A DNA stretch of 64,000 nt. It comes from Pirellulaceae bacterium (lineage in GTDB: Bacteria; Planctomycetota; Planctomycetia; Pirellulales; Pirellulaceae). The stretch is from NCBI GenBank assembly GCA_023382975.1, contig JAHDXO010000033.1, forward strand, positions 1 to 64,000. The letters are read 5' to 3'. A model generated the notes under the pieces. It ran no database searches. It was not told where the DNA came from and worked only from the letters and a program-made list of their open reading frames with translations. Shown one piece after another: positions 6,786 to 15,188 of this stretch (within the stretch, counting starts at the first letter, position 1; each line of letters opens with the position of its first letter). Both the position numbers and the translations under genes were made by a program.

Positions 6786-7995
6786 CCGCCTTCTTGGCCG
6801 ACGGAAAGAGGTGCGTATACCGCCGGCGCATCTCTTCCGTCGTGTGCCCGACGAACGAGTCGATGATCCTCTGATCGATCGCTTTCAGGGCGCAATTGCT
6901 GATAAAGCTGTGGCGAAGCACGTGCCAGCCGCGGAGTCTGGCCCATTTCGACTTTGCCAACACTCTCTTCAGATGCTCCTGCGCTTGATCCGCCTTGATC
7001 GGCGCAGATCCCCCCCTCGCGCCTTGGGCAGCCAACTTCGGTTGGCAGAAAGTGAACGGGCCGCCGGGGTGCGCCTCGAACCACGCCCGCATCACCTTTT
7101 TAAGGAACGGGGAGAGCGGAACGCGGCGCGTCGTGTGCTGCCTCTTCGATTTCTTCCGTTCGCGAATCACGACGGATTCCTCGTCAAAATCGACGCGCCG
7201 CGAGCGGAGCAGTTCCGAACGCCTAGCCCCGGTGTGAGCAGCCATGACGACCATCGGGTAGAGAAACGGCACCTGGGCCTCCTTCTCCACATAGCGAAGG
7301 AGTTCTGCCGTCTCGTCCAGGTTTAGAAATAGGCATTCCCAAAGGACAGCCTGCTCCGTCTCGGTCAGTTGCCCGCGTTCGATCTGTTTCTCGATCTCCT
7401 CCCAAGTTTGGAACGGCGGTTTCTCCGCGCCCTTGGGGTACTTGAGCCCTTTGTTCGGGAACGGGCCCACGAGCCCTTCGCCCATTGCCCACGTCCAGGC
7501 ACCCGAGAGGGTCGCCAGCTCTTTCCGGATCGTGACGGGGCTAATGGTCCCGCCACGGTTGTTTCTTTGCGCCCGCCGGAGATTGATGTACTCCTGAAGA
7601 TCGTTGCGGGTCAGGCAGCGAACGTCCAGCGCCTCGCCAAGAACTGCTTTCAGGTGCTTTACGTGGATGCGAATCGTGTAGAGCGTGCTCTCCTCTACCG
7701 CTCCGCGCGAGACCGCGTCTACGTAGCTGCTGATCAGATCGCCGAGCGTAACGACAGCGGGTATCTCGGCCGGCCCGACGACCTTGCCGTCGGAGAGGAG
7801 GAAGTCCGGAATATCAGCGCCGGGAGGAATCACGAGGATGCCTCGTTCCACGAGTCGCATGTTCTCTTCGATGCGACTCTTCTCGCGTTCTGCCTGGGGC
7901 TCACTGGTGGTTTTGAGCGACCGCTTGAACTTCCGTTCGCCTAGCCGAAAGCAAACGTGGTAACTGGAGGATCGGTCTTTTTGTAGCCAAGCCAT
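6745..7995 (-). CDS. Tyrosine recombinase/integrase
   Basis: A 416-residue site-specific recombinase that would insert and excise the element at a tRNA gene. The catalytic set is visible: R257 in HTGARRSEL, a Lys-rich strand after it (RERKKSKR), H357xxR360 in HVLRHS, H383 in GHTTEEM, and the nucleophile Y393 in RRRYTHL. The N-terminal part (AWLQKDRSSSYHVCFRLGER) is an arm-binding-like domain, and residues 82-200 form the SAM-like core-binding domain. It faces left while the element's other genes face right. A tRNA 3' fragment lies 180 bases beyond its start, where an attachment site is expected. Confidence 0.92.
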   Translation of the reverse strand: MAWLQKDRSSSYHVCFRLGERKFKRSLKTTSEPQAEREKSRIEENMRLVERGILVIPPGADIPDFLLSDGKVVGPAEIPAVVTLGDLISSYVDAVSRGAVEESTLYTIRIHVKHLKAVLGEALDVRCLTRNDLQEYINLRRAQRNNRGGTISPVTIRKELATLSGAWTWAMGEGLVGPFPNKGLKYPKGAEKPPFQTWEEIEKQIERGQLTETEQAVLWECLFLNLDETAELLRYVEKEAQVPFLYPMVVMAAHTGARRSELLRSRRVDFDEESVVIRERKKSKRQHTTRRVPLSPFLKKVMRAWFEAHPGGPFTFCQPKLAAQGARGGSAPIKADQAQEHLKRVLAKSKWARLRGWHVLRHSFISNCALKAIDQRIIDSFVGHTTEEMRRRYTHLFPSAKKAAIDAVFPEADLPT

Positions 7996-8014
7996 GACGG
8001 CCTCCTAGCAGCGG

Positions 8015-8035
8015 AGTAGTGGCAAAGTAGTGGCA
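8015..8035. repeat. Direct repeat of AGTAGTGGCA
   Basis: AGTAGTGGCA occurs at 8015-8024 and 8026-8035, eleven bases apart, just upstream of the integrase start. Two copies on one helix face between an integrase and its attachment site are typical of arm-type integrase or Xis binding sites. Binding is inferred. Confidence 0.5.
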
Positions 8036-8173
8036 GAATTGACCATGCAACCTCCCTTTGATTGTAACGCGTCGCCAACGGCAAGCCTACGAGAAACCCC
8101 ATTTTTTCCAGCATTTTCGAGCACTTTTCACCCAAATGCCACGCAATCGCGACGCAAGCTCCAAGGGCTGTTT

Positions 8174-8198
8174 TTAGGTTCAAGTCCTAGCGGGCCAG
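8174..8198 (+). other. Attachment site: 3' end of a tRNA gene (probable attR)
   Basis: TTAGG (8174-8178), loop TTCAAGT (8179-8185) and CCTAG (8186-8190) form a T-arm with one G-T pair. CGGGCCA (8191-8197) reads as the 3' strand of an acceptor stem, with G at 8198 as the discriminator base and no CCA. No 5' half (TGGCCCG) is found upstream, so only the tRNA tail is present, as expected for the far end of an element inserted in a tRNA gene. A U1-A72 pair with discriminator G would fit tRNA-Gln; this is a guess. The intact tRNA should lie left of the window. Confidence 0.65.
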
Positions 8199-8551
8199 CT
8201 TAGTTTTCTGTTGATGAAGCCCCTTGATATCAAAGGGTTTACCGGCACGAACCTCGGCCCGTAAAAGCGGGGAGTCCGCTCTTTGGCCCAAGAAGCCGTC
8301 TTACGGCTACACGGTGTCAATCCTTGGCGCAGTTGGCTGGCGTCTAGGTCGGGTTTGAACTGCAGTTTCATGCTTCTAATGTAGGGTGGAATTCGGTCCA
8401 CCCGCTTCAGCCATCTCGGTAGGGTGGACTTCAGTCCACCCCGCGCATCCATGCCAAACAATTCCCGATCTGTTTCGTTCGTCCGCCGACTTCGCGAACA
8501 TATTTCAGGGGGGACCTCAGTCCACACGGTCCAGGTGGACTGAAGTCCACC
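8199..8551. other. 353-bp region: hairpin and REP palindromes, no gene seen
   Basis: TTGATATCAA at about 8226-8235 is a perfect ten-base palindrome, flanked by CCC and AGGG. From 8381 onward three REP-type palindromes occur (listed separately). No convincing coding region was found; the minus-strand frame covering part of it has no start signal and no recognisable content. Confidence 0.5.
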
Positions 8552-8555
8552 CTAC
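8381..8555. repeat. REP palindromes, left side of the RAYT remnant
   Basis: Copies of a palindrome with core GGGTGGACTTCAGTCCACCC or close variants occur at 8381-8403, 8419-8442 and 8534-8555, and a degenerate pair at 8508-8525. The last copy is inverted and supplies the stop codon of the RAYT remnant. The same palindromes occur on the other side of that gene. This is the usual arrangement of REP sequences mobilised by a RAYT transposase. Confidence 0.8.
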
Positions 8556-9240
8556 GTTTCGGAGGCTTCGAAGTTCCATCCTGGTGCGACCCAGGCGGGC
8601 CGCATCCACAAACGCGCTTCCGCGCCTGAAAGTGCCGCCTTCTCTGGATTGCGGCCGATGTACTGGATCGCCCGATACAGATGCTCTTCGTCACGAATGA
8701 TCCGGTCGAAGCTTTCACGCTGCCAGAGCGTCCCCGATTGTTGCAGGTGAAGGTTGATCTCGTACGAGGAACTGCCCTTACAGCGTTGAATGAGCTTCTC
8801 CAAGGGAAAACTGCGAGGGACCAGCGGCCGCAAGATGACATGCACATGGTTCGGCATCACCACGTAGCAGTCCAGTCCATACCCACTGTCATCGTGCTCG
8901 TGGAGCGATTTCGCCACCAACGCCGAGACGCTTTCGGACTTGAGTACGCAACTTCCCATTCCCTGGTCAAGCTACACTGACACTCGCCGCATCACCTCGC
9001 GGGTCAATTCGTCTTCGGCTTCGTCGGAATTCGCCGGCGGATGTCGTCGCTTCCACTCGGCCCGGAAAGCGTCCAGTTCGCGCAGCTTGGCTTGAGGCAA
9101 CGAATCGTGAAAGCCGATAGGTGACGAAATGCGTCGCCCCGTCCTGCCGCCAATGCGGCATGTGTTGCCGATAGACCGACAGCGGCAGATCGTCGCGCAG
9201 CCCCTGGAACCCGGGGCGGCGCTGGCAGATTCCACGTGTC
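8552..9240 (-). pseudogene. REP-associated tyrosine transposase (RAYT), frameshifted
   Basis: Three reading frames must be joined to recover a normal RAYT. Frame one gives FQGLRDDLPLSV and QHMPHWRQDGATHFVTYRLS; a shift then leads to SLPQAKLRELDAFRAEWKRR and a stop after REVMRRVSV; another shift leads to the conserved 135-residue C-terminal part with the catalytic HUH-type MPNHVHVI, WQRESFDRIIRDEEHL and Tyr in IQYIGRNP. RAYTs are single-strand transposases that mobilise REP elements. Flanking REPs are well preserved even though the enzyme is broken. Confidence 0.8.
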
Positions 9241-9264
9241 GTTCATGACTACATTCCCGCCTTC

Positions 9265-9403
9265 GTAGGGTGGACTGAAGTCCATCCTACGAAATCGTCG
9301 GTAGGGCGGACTTCAGTCCGCCTCGGTGAAATCCCGGATGGGACGGACTAAAGTCCACCCTACGGAATTCCAGGCTGTCCAGGCGGATTGAAGTCCGCCC
9401 TAC
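9265..9403. repeat. REP palindromes, right side of the RAYT remnant
   Basis: Four copies: 9265-9290, 9301-9323, 9337-9363 and 9380-9403, in alternating orientation. They share the arms of the left-hand copies (GGGTGGACT or GGGCGGACT with its complement). Alternating pairs resemble REPIN or BIME units. The gap to the sulfatase stop is 30 bases. Confidence 0.8.
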
Positions 9404-9433
9404 ACGCGGGCGAAAGTCAACAAAACTTTCGCC

Positions 9434-11356
9434 TCATTCTCCCATCAGACCGATCTCGGCGGCGCTGGCCCAGGGGCCGTCGTTGACTTCCGAAAGGGCT
9501 CGGATCCGGACGTAACGGCCGCGGGTGGGTTCGAACGCGATCTCTTGCGGCTCGCGCGTCTTGCTAAGCGAGGTCTTGGCGACGGGCTCGCCGAACTCAT
9601 CGGGGTCGTCGCTGACGGCGATCTCAATATCGCGGATGGTCCCGTTCCAACCGTCGTCTTGCCGCGCCAGGTAACGCAGGCCCTGCAAACGGTGGCTGGC
9701 GCCCAGGTCGATGACCAGTTCGTGCGGATGCTTTTCCGGTTCGGCTCCGGAGAAGCGGGTGTGCCAAACGGTCAGGGGATCGCCATCGATGGCATTGGGG
9801 GCGAACTTCTGGTTGCCGATGTTCTCGCTGCTGACCCGCGCGATCTTCCAATCCTTGTTCGCCAACTCGCCTTCGGTGGGCAAGCTGTAAGCGGCTTGCC
9901 CGACAGGTCGCTTCTTGCGCACACCGCTCGGCGTGGCCTCGATGTTGGGGTCGTCGTGCTTGCCGTACTTGGCTCGGCGGTCCCGCTCATGCCGTTCGGT
10001 AGTGGTGAAGGTGCCTTCGACCGCCGGTTCGTGCGCCGCGGACGCCAGTTCTTTGAGTTTGGTCAGGACGTCGGGGTGTTGAGCAGCCAGATCCTTCGAC
10101 TCGCTGGGATCGGTGCTCAGATCGTAAAGCTCCCAAGGACCGCCGGTTTTCGGCTGGACGGCCCGCCAATCGCCTTGCCGAATCGCGGTCCAACCGCCGA
10201 TCTCCCAGTACAGGTACTCATGCTGCTTCTGCGGGTGTCCCGCGGGTTCTTCGCCGACCAGCGTCGGTAGGATGGAGATGCCGTCGATGTCGGCTGGCGG
10301 GCTGCTGCCTGTCACCTCGGCGATCGTCGGCAGGATGTCCGGGAAGTAGCAAAGATGATCCGAGACCTGGCCGGGAGCGATCTTGCCCGGCCAGTAGGCA
10401 ACGAACGGGATCCGCAGCCCGCCTTCGTAGAGATTGCCTTTTCGCCCGCGATACTCGACGCCCGTCTGCGGATGCTTGTTCGCGCCGTGGATGCCGCGGG
10501 GGAACTCGGGCGAAGAGAAGTAGTCGGCCCCGCCGTTGTCGCCGCTGAACATGATTAGCGTCTGCTCCGCGAGGCCCAGCTCCTTGAGCAACGCGAGCAA
10601 TTCGCCCAGTTGGCGGTCGATCATCGTGACCATGGCAGCATAGCGGCGCGCGGGTTCCGGCCACGCTTTGTCTTGGTACAGCGCCCAGGCCGGATCGGAG
10701 TCCGGAATATCAAAGGCGCCGTGCGGCGGTGTGACGGGCAGGTAACAGAAGAACGGATCGTCCTTGTGCTGCCGGACGAAGTCGAGCGCGCCATCGAAGA
10801 TCACGTAGTGCGAGTACGTCTGCCCGTCGCTCAGTCCCCGGTTGCCCGCCAACGGCACTTCCTCGCTGTTGCGCAGAATATAGGGCGGATAGTAGCTGTG
10901 GGCGTGAACCTGGTCGTAGTAGCCCAGGAACACGTCGAATCCATGCCGCTCCGGCACGCCCGTGGAATCGCGACCGCCGCAGCCCCACTTGCCGAACCCG
11001 CCGGTGGCGTAGCCCTTGCGTTTGAGCATCGAGGCGATGGTCTCCTCGTCGGCCCGCAACGGAGTCCCGCCGCCGTTGACGCGGACGGAGGTGTGGCCGC
11101 TGTGCTTGCCGGTCAAGAAGCTGCAGCGCGTGGGCGCGCATACCGACGAGCCGGCGAACAGGTTGTTAAAGCGGATCCCGGCCGCGGCCATGCGATCGAG
11201 GTTGGGCGTCCGGATGTTAGGGTTGCCCATGTACGAGACTTCGTAGTATCCGAGTTCGTCCGCCATCATGTAAATCACATTCGGAGGACGAGTCTCCGCG
11301 GTTGCCGACGACACCAAAGTCAAGAGTCCAAGACAGGCAAGTACGGCGCGATGCAT
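9434..11356 (-). CDS. Secreted arylsulfatase-type sulfatase with C-terminal F5/8 (discoidin) domain
   Basis: A 640-residue exported enzyme that would cleave sulfate esters from a polysaccharide or glycan. The start at 11356 follows AAAGGAA and begins a signal peptide ending near TAE. The catalytic Cys to be turned into formylglycine is C73 in CAPTR, followed by LTG. FSGDNGG supplies the second metal site. The first metal motif reads MADELGYYE where most relatives have ADDLG, an Asp-to-Glu change. The last 140 residues (IDGDPLTVWHTRFSG, ELVIDLGA, GRYVRIRAL) form a discoidin-like carbohydrate-binding module. It is last in a minus-strand sugar gene run. Confidence 0.9.
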   Translation of the reverse strand: MHRAVLACLGLLTLVSSATAETRPPNVIYMMADELGYYEVSYMGNPNIRTPNLDRMAAAGIRFNNLFAGSSVCAPTRCSFLTGKHSGHTSVRVNGGGTPLRADEETIASMLKRKGYATGGFGKWGCGGRDSTGVPERHGFDVFLGYYDQVHAHSYYPPYILRNSEEVPLAGNRGLSDGQTYSHYVIFDGALDFVRQHKDDPFFCYLPVTPPHGAFDIPDSDPAWALYQDKAWPEPARRYAAMVTMIDRQLGELLALLKELGLAEQTLIMFSGDNGGADYFSSPEFPRGIHGANKHPQTGVEYRGRKGNLYEGGLRIPFVAYWPGKIAPGQVSDHLCYFPDILPTIAEVTGSSPPADIDGISILPTLVGEEPAGHPQKQHEYLYWEIGGWTAIRQGDWRAVQPKTGGPWELYDLSTDPSESKDLAAQHPDVLTKLKELASAAHEPAVEGTFTTTERHERDRRAKYGKHDDPNIEATPSGVRKKRPVGQAAYSLPTEGELANKDWKIARVSSENIGNQKFAPNAIDGDPLTVWHTRFSGAEPEKHPHELVIDLGASHRLQGLRYLARQDDGWNGTIRDIEIAVSDDPDEFGEPVAKTSLSKTREPQEIAFEPTRGRYVRIRALSEVNDGPWASAAEIGLMGE

Positions 11357-11394
11357 AATGGTATTCCTTTCGAAGATTACTGGTTGTTGAAATG

Positions 11395-11426
11395 CCGGGT
11401 GAAGTCTCGCGACTTCGATCACCCGG
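11395..11426. repeat. Hairpin between heparinase and sulfatase genes
   Basis: CCGGGTGAAGTC (11395-11406) pairs with GACTTC (11411-11416) and CACCCGG (11420-11426) around TCGC, with a GAT bulge. The GAAGTC-TCGC-GACTTC core resembles a second palindrome at about 33688-33709 (GCCGAAG/CTTCGGG), so it may belong to a dispersed REP-type family. There is no T-tract. Confidence 0.5.
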
Positions 11427-11456
11427 AAAGCTTGCTCACGAGCAGTTTCGACCGAA

Positions 11457-13484
11457 TCAGTGCGGCGGCTGGAACCACGGTGGTACGGTCAGTTTTGTGG
11501 TGGTTCCGTCCACGTTCAATTCGATCTGTCCGGGCTGGCTGAGGCGATAGGTTGCCTTCGGCGGGGTGGTTTCGTCGGCCTCGGTGGCGGTCAACACGTG
11601 CAGAAAGACAGTTTGCGTTCGGGAATCGGCCGGGGCGATCTGCACGACGTTCTGTCCGTATTGGCGATGATAGGCGTTCCCTTCGACGGCACCGAGCGAC
11701 TGGCCCGCTGCGTCGAATGCTTCGGCGTTGCCCTCGGCATGGACGATCAACCGGTAATCGTCAGGGATCAACGTCTGGCAAAACAGCCGACTTTCCTGGT
11801 TGGCGGGACGCAGCGACTCGTCCGCCCATCGTCGATCGGGCGGGCGGTTGATGAGCGTCAGAAGTCGGTCGCCGATCTCGGGTCGGCTGCCGCAATGCAG
11901 TTGCCATTGACGTCGGATCTCCGGGCGGGCCGTCTCGACAATGTCCAGGACGACCAGATGCTTGTTGGCCAGCCATACGAACTCCCGGATCCATTGACGG
12001 CATTTGCTGTCCGGGTTGGTCTTCGTCAAGTCCGCTCGGCAACGAGCCTCGTTGGGCCGAACCTGCCAATCGAGGATTTGCGCCACGTCCAACTGATTCC
12101 GCTCGCGAATCCGCAGCCAGTCGTCCCAGGTACTGTGGTCCGACTTCAAGCCGCGCCGCGTGTTCTGGTCGCCGCGATCGTCGGCAGCCGTCGGGTCGGT
12201 GAACAACACCACGTTGGTCGAGATGCAATGGCGATGATACTGGTCGGGCGGCGAGTCATAGCTGGAATAGCGACCGCTGCGAGCGGCCAGCGGGGCGTGC
12301 TTGAACACCTGAAATTCGCCGGCCGCCAACCCGCCGTGGACATCCATCGGATCGCCGCAGCGGAAGAAGACGTGCGTGGCCGTGTCGGGCTTGTTCGGCT
12401 CGGGCCACTGGCTGCGGAAGAATCCGTATCCGCAACTCTCGCGGCCGAACAGCTCCGCCAACGGAAGATCCGTCAACGGCTGCGGAACGATGGTCGGATC
12501 GCGGAAGATCAGGTTGTGGGCGTACTCCGGGTGATACAGGGCCGAACCGAAGCGGCCGAGCCACCGCTGCGAGAAGGCGCGGCCGAACCCGTCGTGCGTG
12601 ACGTAGCTGGCGATATCCAGCCCCTGACAGAATTGGTCGTGAGTGTCCCAGTTGCCTCGGAATTGATCGTTGATGTCGGTAAAGGCGAAACCCGGCCGCA
12701 GATACCAGAGATAGAAGCGGACGATGCCGCTCAACCAGTCCCCTTGTTCCGCCCGGATCCAATCGGCCGGATTGTGATCGGTGGCAGACCACCAGGCGGC
12801 ACAGATGGCTGGCAGATCGACGTAGGTGTAGAAGAACGTGTAGGTCGCTCCGGTCGCAGCTCCGTCTACCCACTGGTAGGCCGGGAAGTATTCGCCAGGA
12901 CCGAATTCGCGGAACGTCGCCAGATAGCTTTCCGCCTTGTCGCTGACGCCGTCCAACGCCAAGCCCGCGACGCACAACCCGGCCAAGGCGCCCGGCGTGC
13001 GGGTGTAGAAAAACGGTGCCTCGCCGCGTCTCACGTGGCTCACAGCGGCGTCGGCGCTGGCCTCGATCTTGCCGACCACCTCCTGCCGCGTGGTCTCGTC
13101 CAATTCCGGGTACAGCCAGTCGAACAGCGTGGCCAATTGCATCAGCGCGAGACCTCGGCCGCTCCACGTGTCGCCTCGCGCGTCCATCTTCTTCAGCCCG
13201 GCGATGGCAGCGTCCCGGTCTTCCGGCCGGCCGTCGATCATCCACAACAGCGCGCGTCCCATCGGCCGGGACCGCCACTTGTCACGCACGCCAGCGAACT
13301 CGGGCTGATCGAGTCTCTGTCGCAGTTTTTCGACAGTCAACCCATCGAACGGCTCGTCGCGCACGAAGATCCGCGGCCGAGCGTCCAGCACCCGAGCGTC
13401 GAACGGATTCGGCTCGACCGCTCGAGCCGTCGCGACGGCCAGCCCCAGCACAAGCAGCAATTCAAGCCCAGTTCTTGGTTTCAT
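11457..13484 (-). CDS. Secreted heparinase II/III-like polysaccharide lyase
   Basis: A 675-residue protein with a signal peptide (MKPRTGLELLLVLGLAVATA). Residues 60-330 are alpha-helical with the (alpha/alpha) toroid style of polysaccharide lyases (FDWLYPELDE, YQWVDGAATGATY), and residues 345-660 contain the heparinase II/III-type beta region (HGGLAAGEFQVFKHAPLAAR, CISTNVVLF, HLVVLDIVETARPEIRRQWQ). Lyases of this kind cut acidic polysaccharides by beta-elimination, giving unsaturated sugars that match the downstream kinase and dehydratase-type genes. A GAGG lies eight bases before the start. Substrate is not predicted; the catalytic Tyr/His were not placed with certainty. Confidence 0.75.
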   Translation of the reverse strand: MKPRTGLELLLVLGLAVATARAVEPNPFDARVLDARPRIFVRDEPFDGLTVEKLRQRLDQPEFAGVRDKWRSRPMGRALLWMIDGRPEDRDAAIAGLKKMDARGDTWSGRGLALMQLATLFDWLYPELDETTRQEVVGKIEASADAAVSHVRRGEAPFFYTRTPGALAGLCVAGLALDGVSDKAESYLATFREFGPGEYFPAYQWVDGAATGATYTFFYTYVDLPAICAAWWSATDHNPADWIRAEQGDWLSGIVRFYLWYLRPGFAFTDINDQFRGNWDTHDQFCQGLDIASYVTHDGFGRAFSQRWLGRFGSALYHPEYAHNLIFRDPTIVPQPLTDLPLAELFGRESCGYGFFRSQWPEPNKPDTATHVFFRCGDPMDVHGGLAAGEFQVFKHAPLAARSGRYSSYDSPPDQYHRHCISTNVVLFTDPTAADDRGDQNTRRGLKSDHSTWDDWLRIRERNQLDVAQILDWQVRPNEARCRADLTKTNPDSKCRQWIREFVWLANKHLVVLDIVETARPEIRRQWQLHCGSRPEIGDRLLTLINRPPDRRWADESLRPANQESRLFCQTLIPDDYRLIVHAEGNAEAFDAAGQSLGAVEGNAYHRQYGQNVVQIAPADSRTQTVFLHVLTATEADETTPPKATYRLSQPGQIELNVDGTTTKLTVPPWFQPPH

Positions 13485-13576
13485 GGCATCGCCCTCATTC
13501 GATTTACCGCCTTCAAACGTCGCGGTTCATGATACGCGGCCGATGTGGAGGGCGAAACCAGGAGTTGAAGACTCGC

Positions 13577-15115
13577 TCATGCGAATGCGTCGGCGAGCAT
13601 CGTGCCGAAGCGGGCGAGGTCGAAACGGGATTCGCGAAAAACCGGTAAGAGACGGCGGTAGATCTCGACGCTCTCCGGGCGCGGACGAGCCACTGACTCC
13701 GTCTGATGAATCCGGCCGATGGGCGTGAAATCTGTCCAAAGCCCCGAGGCGACCGCGGCGACCGCGGCAGCGCCGAGCGAACCGGCCTCCTGGCCGACGT
13801 TCGTCTTGAGAATGTCGATTTCCAGAGCGTCCGCCAGGATCTGCCGCCACAGGCTGCTTCGGCTGCCGCCCCCGACAACAATCATCTCGTCCGCGACCGG
13901 GTTCAACTGCCTCAGTTCGTCGAGTGCCAGACGCAGATTCAGGGCGATCCCCTCCAGGGTCGATCGGATGACGTCGGCCTGGGAGTGCTTCAAGTCCAGG
14001 CCCAGGAAAGCGCCCCGCAAATCGGCGCTGGGCTCCAGCGACGATCCGCCCGCCAAGCTAGGGTTGAACAACAGTCTTCGTGACCCAACCGGTGATTGTT
14101 CCGCCAGTGCGGTCATTCGTTCATAGGGATCGTCGTTGTCGCTGGCCGCCTGCTGAACCAGATTCCTGCACAGTTGATCTCGCACCCATCGCAGGGACGT
14201 GCCGCCGGAAAAAATCGCCACCGCCGATGCATAACTGTCAGGAACCACGTGGGTGAATACGTAGGGTTTGACGGTGTCGTCCAGCAGCGGGCGAGACGAG
14301 GACACCGCGATCCACATGGACGAGCCCAGCGACGCGTAGACTTGCCCTTCACCGACGCATCCCGCGCCCAGCGCCATGCACGAGTTGTCGACGCCACCGC
14401 AGGCAACCGAAGTCTGTCGAGGCAATCCCAACGCATCGGCCGCTTCGGCAGTCAACGACCCGAGGATCGCCGTCGACGGCACGATCTCCGGAAATATCTT
14501 GCGAGGCAGTTCGGCCGCATCCAGCAGTTCCTGGCTGTAGTCCCAGCCCAGCAGATCGTACAAGCCGCTGCCCGAGGCGTACGAATAGTCGGTTGCGATG
14601 CGGCCGGTGAGCCGATAGTTGATATAGTCCTTTGTGCCGATGATCTTATCGACCGCGGCGAACAGCTCCGGTTCGTGATCGCGATACCACAGCGTCTTGA
14701 ACACGGTGTAATGGGACGCCGGAAAGCCGTTGCCGGTCAGTCGATACCACTGCACCGGATCGATCCGGGCGAAAAAACGCCGGGCCTGAGCGACCGGCCG
14801 CTTGTCGGACCAGATCGGCGTCGATGGGCGAAGCAACCGTCCCCCTGCATCCAACGGGACGCAACCCAGGCTGTGCCCGGAGAGGGCCATGCCGCGGATG
14901 CTCCGCGGATCGACCCCGCCGGACGCCAGCAACTGTCGAGTGGACTGAACGACCGCCCGCCACCAGTCCTCCGGTCGCTGTTCGTGCCAGCCTGCCTGAG
15001 GATACTCGGTGTCGTAGGGAACGAAGGCGGCTTCCAGCAACCGGCCTTGCGCATCGTACAGCGACGCCTTGTTGCCGCCGGTGCCAAGATCATGGGCCAA
15101 CAGGATGTCAGGCAT
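13577..15115 (-). CDS. FGGY-family carbohydrate kinase (xylulokinase-like)
   Basis: A 512-residue cytoplasmic enzyme that would phosphorylate a sugar or polyol with ATP. Two FGGY domains are complete: the N-terminal half starts with the DLGTGGNKASLYD phosphate loop, then WHEQRPEDWW, and the C-terminal half has GGVDNSCMALGAG and GGGSRSSLWRQILAD. The length is usual for xylulokinase-like members. The substrate within FGGY cannot be read from sequence. It is 73 bases downstream of the SDR and 92 upstream of the heparinase gene in the same run, so it probably handles a released sugar or its reduced form. Confidence 0.85.
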   Translation of the reverse strand: MPDILLAHDLGTGGNKASLYDAQGRLLEAAFVPYDTEYPQAGWHEQRPEDWWRAVVQSTRQLLASGGVDPRSIRGMALSGHSLGCVPLDAGGRLLRPSTPIWSDKRPVAQARRFFARIDPVQWYRLTGNGFPASHYTVFKTLWYRDHEPELFAAVDKIIGTKDYINYRLTGRIATDYSYASGSGLYDLLGWDYSQELLDAAELPRKIFPEIVPSTAILGSLTAEAADALGLPRQTSVACGGVDNSCMALGAGCVGEGQVYASLGSSMWIAVSSSRPLLDDTVKPYVFTHVVPDSYASAVAIFSGGTSLRWVRDQLCRNLVQQAASDNDDPYERMTALAEQSPVGSRRLLFNPSLAGGSSLEPSADLRGAFLGLDLKHSQADVIRSTLEGIALNLRLALDELRQLNPVADEMIVVGGGSRSSLWRQILADALEIDILKTNVGQEAGSLGAAAVAAVASGLWTDFTPIGRIHQTESVARPRPESVEIYRRLLPVFRESRFDLARFGTMLADAFA

Positions 15116-15188
15116 CGTCGAGATCCAGTCGGGGTGATGCGATCACGAAAAGAGACGTGCTCGCGAAAATTGGGGACAGAAAACGATC

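Noticed and set aside
8120..8198. A complete tRNA gene.
   Set aside because: Only the T-arm and acceptor 3' strand are present; no matching 5' acceptor, D-arm or anticodon arm could be placed.
8381..9403. A CRISPR array in the repeat-rich stretch.
   Set aside because: The repeats are palindromic, irregularly spaced and alternate in direction, with no constant repeat-spacer unit; they are REPs.
11460..13532. Plus-strand open frame of 690 codons.
   Set aside because: It mirrors the heparinase-like gene on the other strand; composition is that of a shadow frame.
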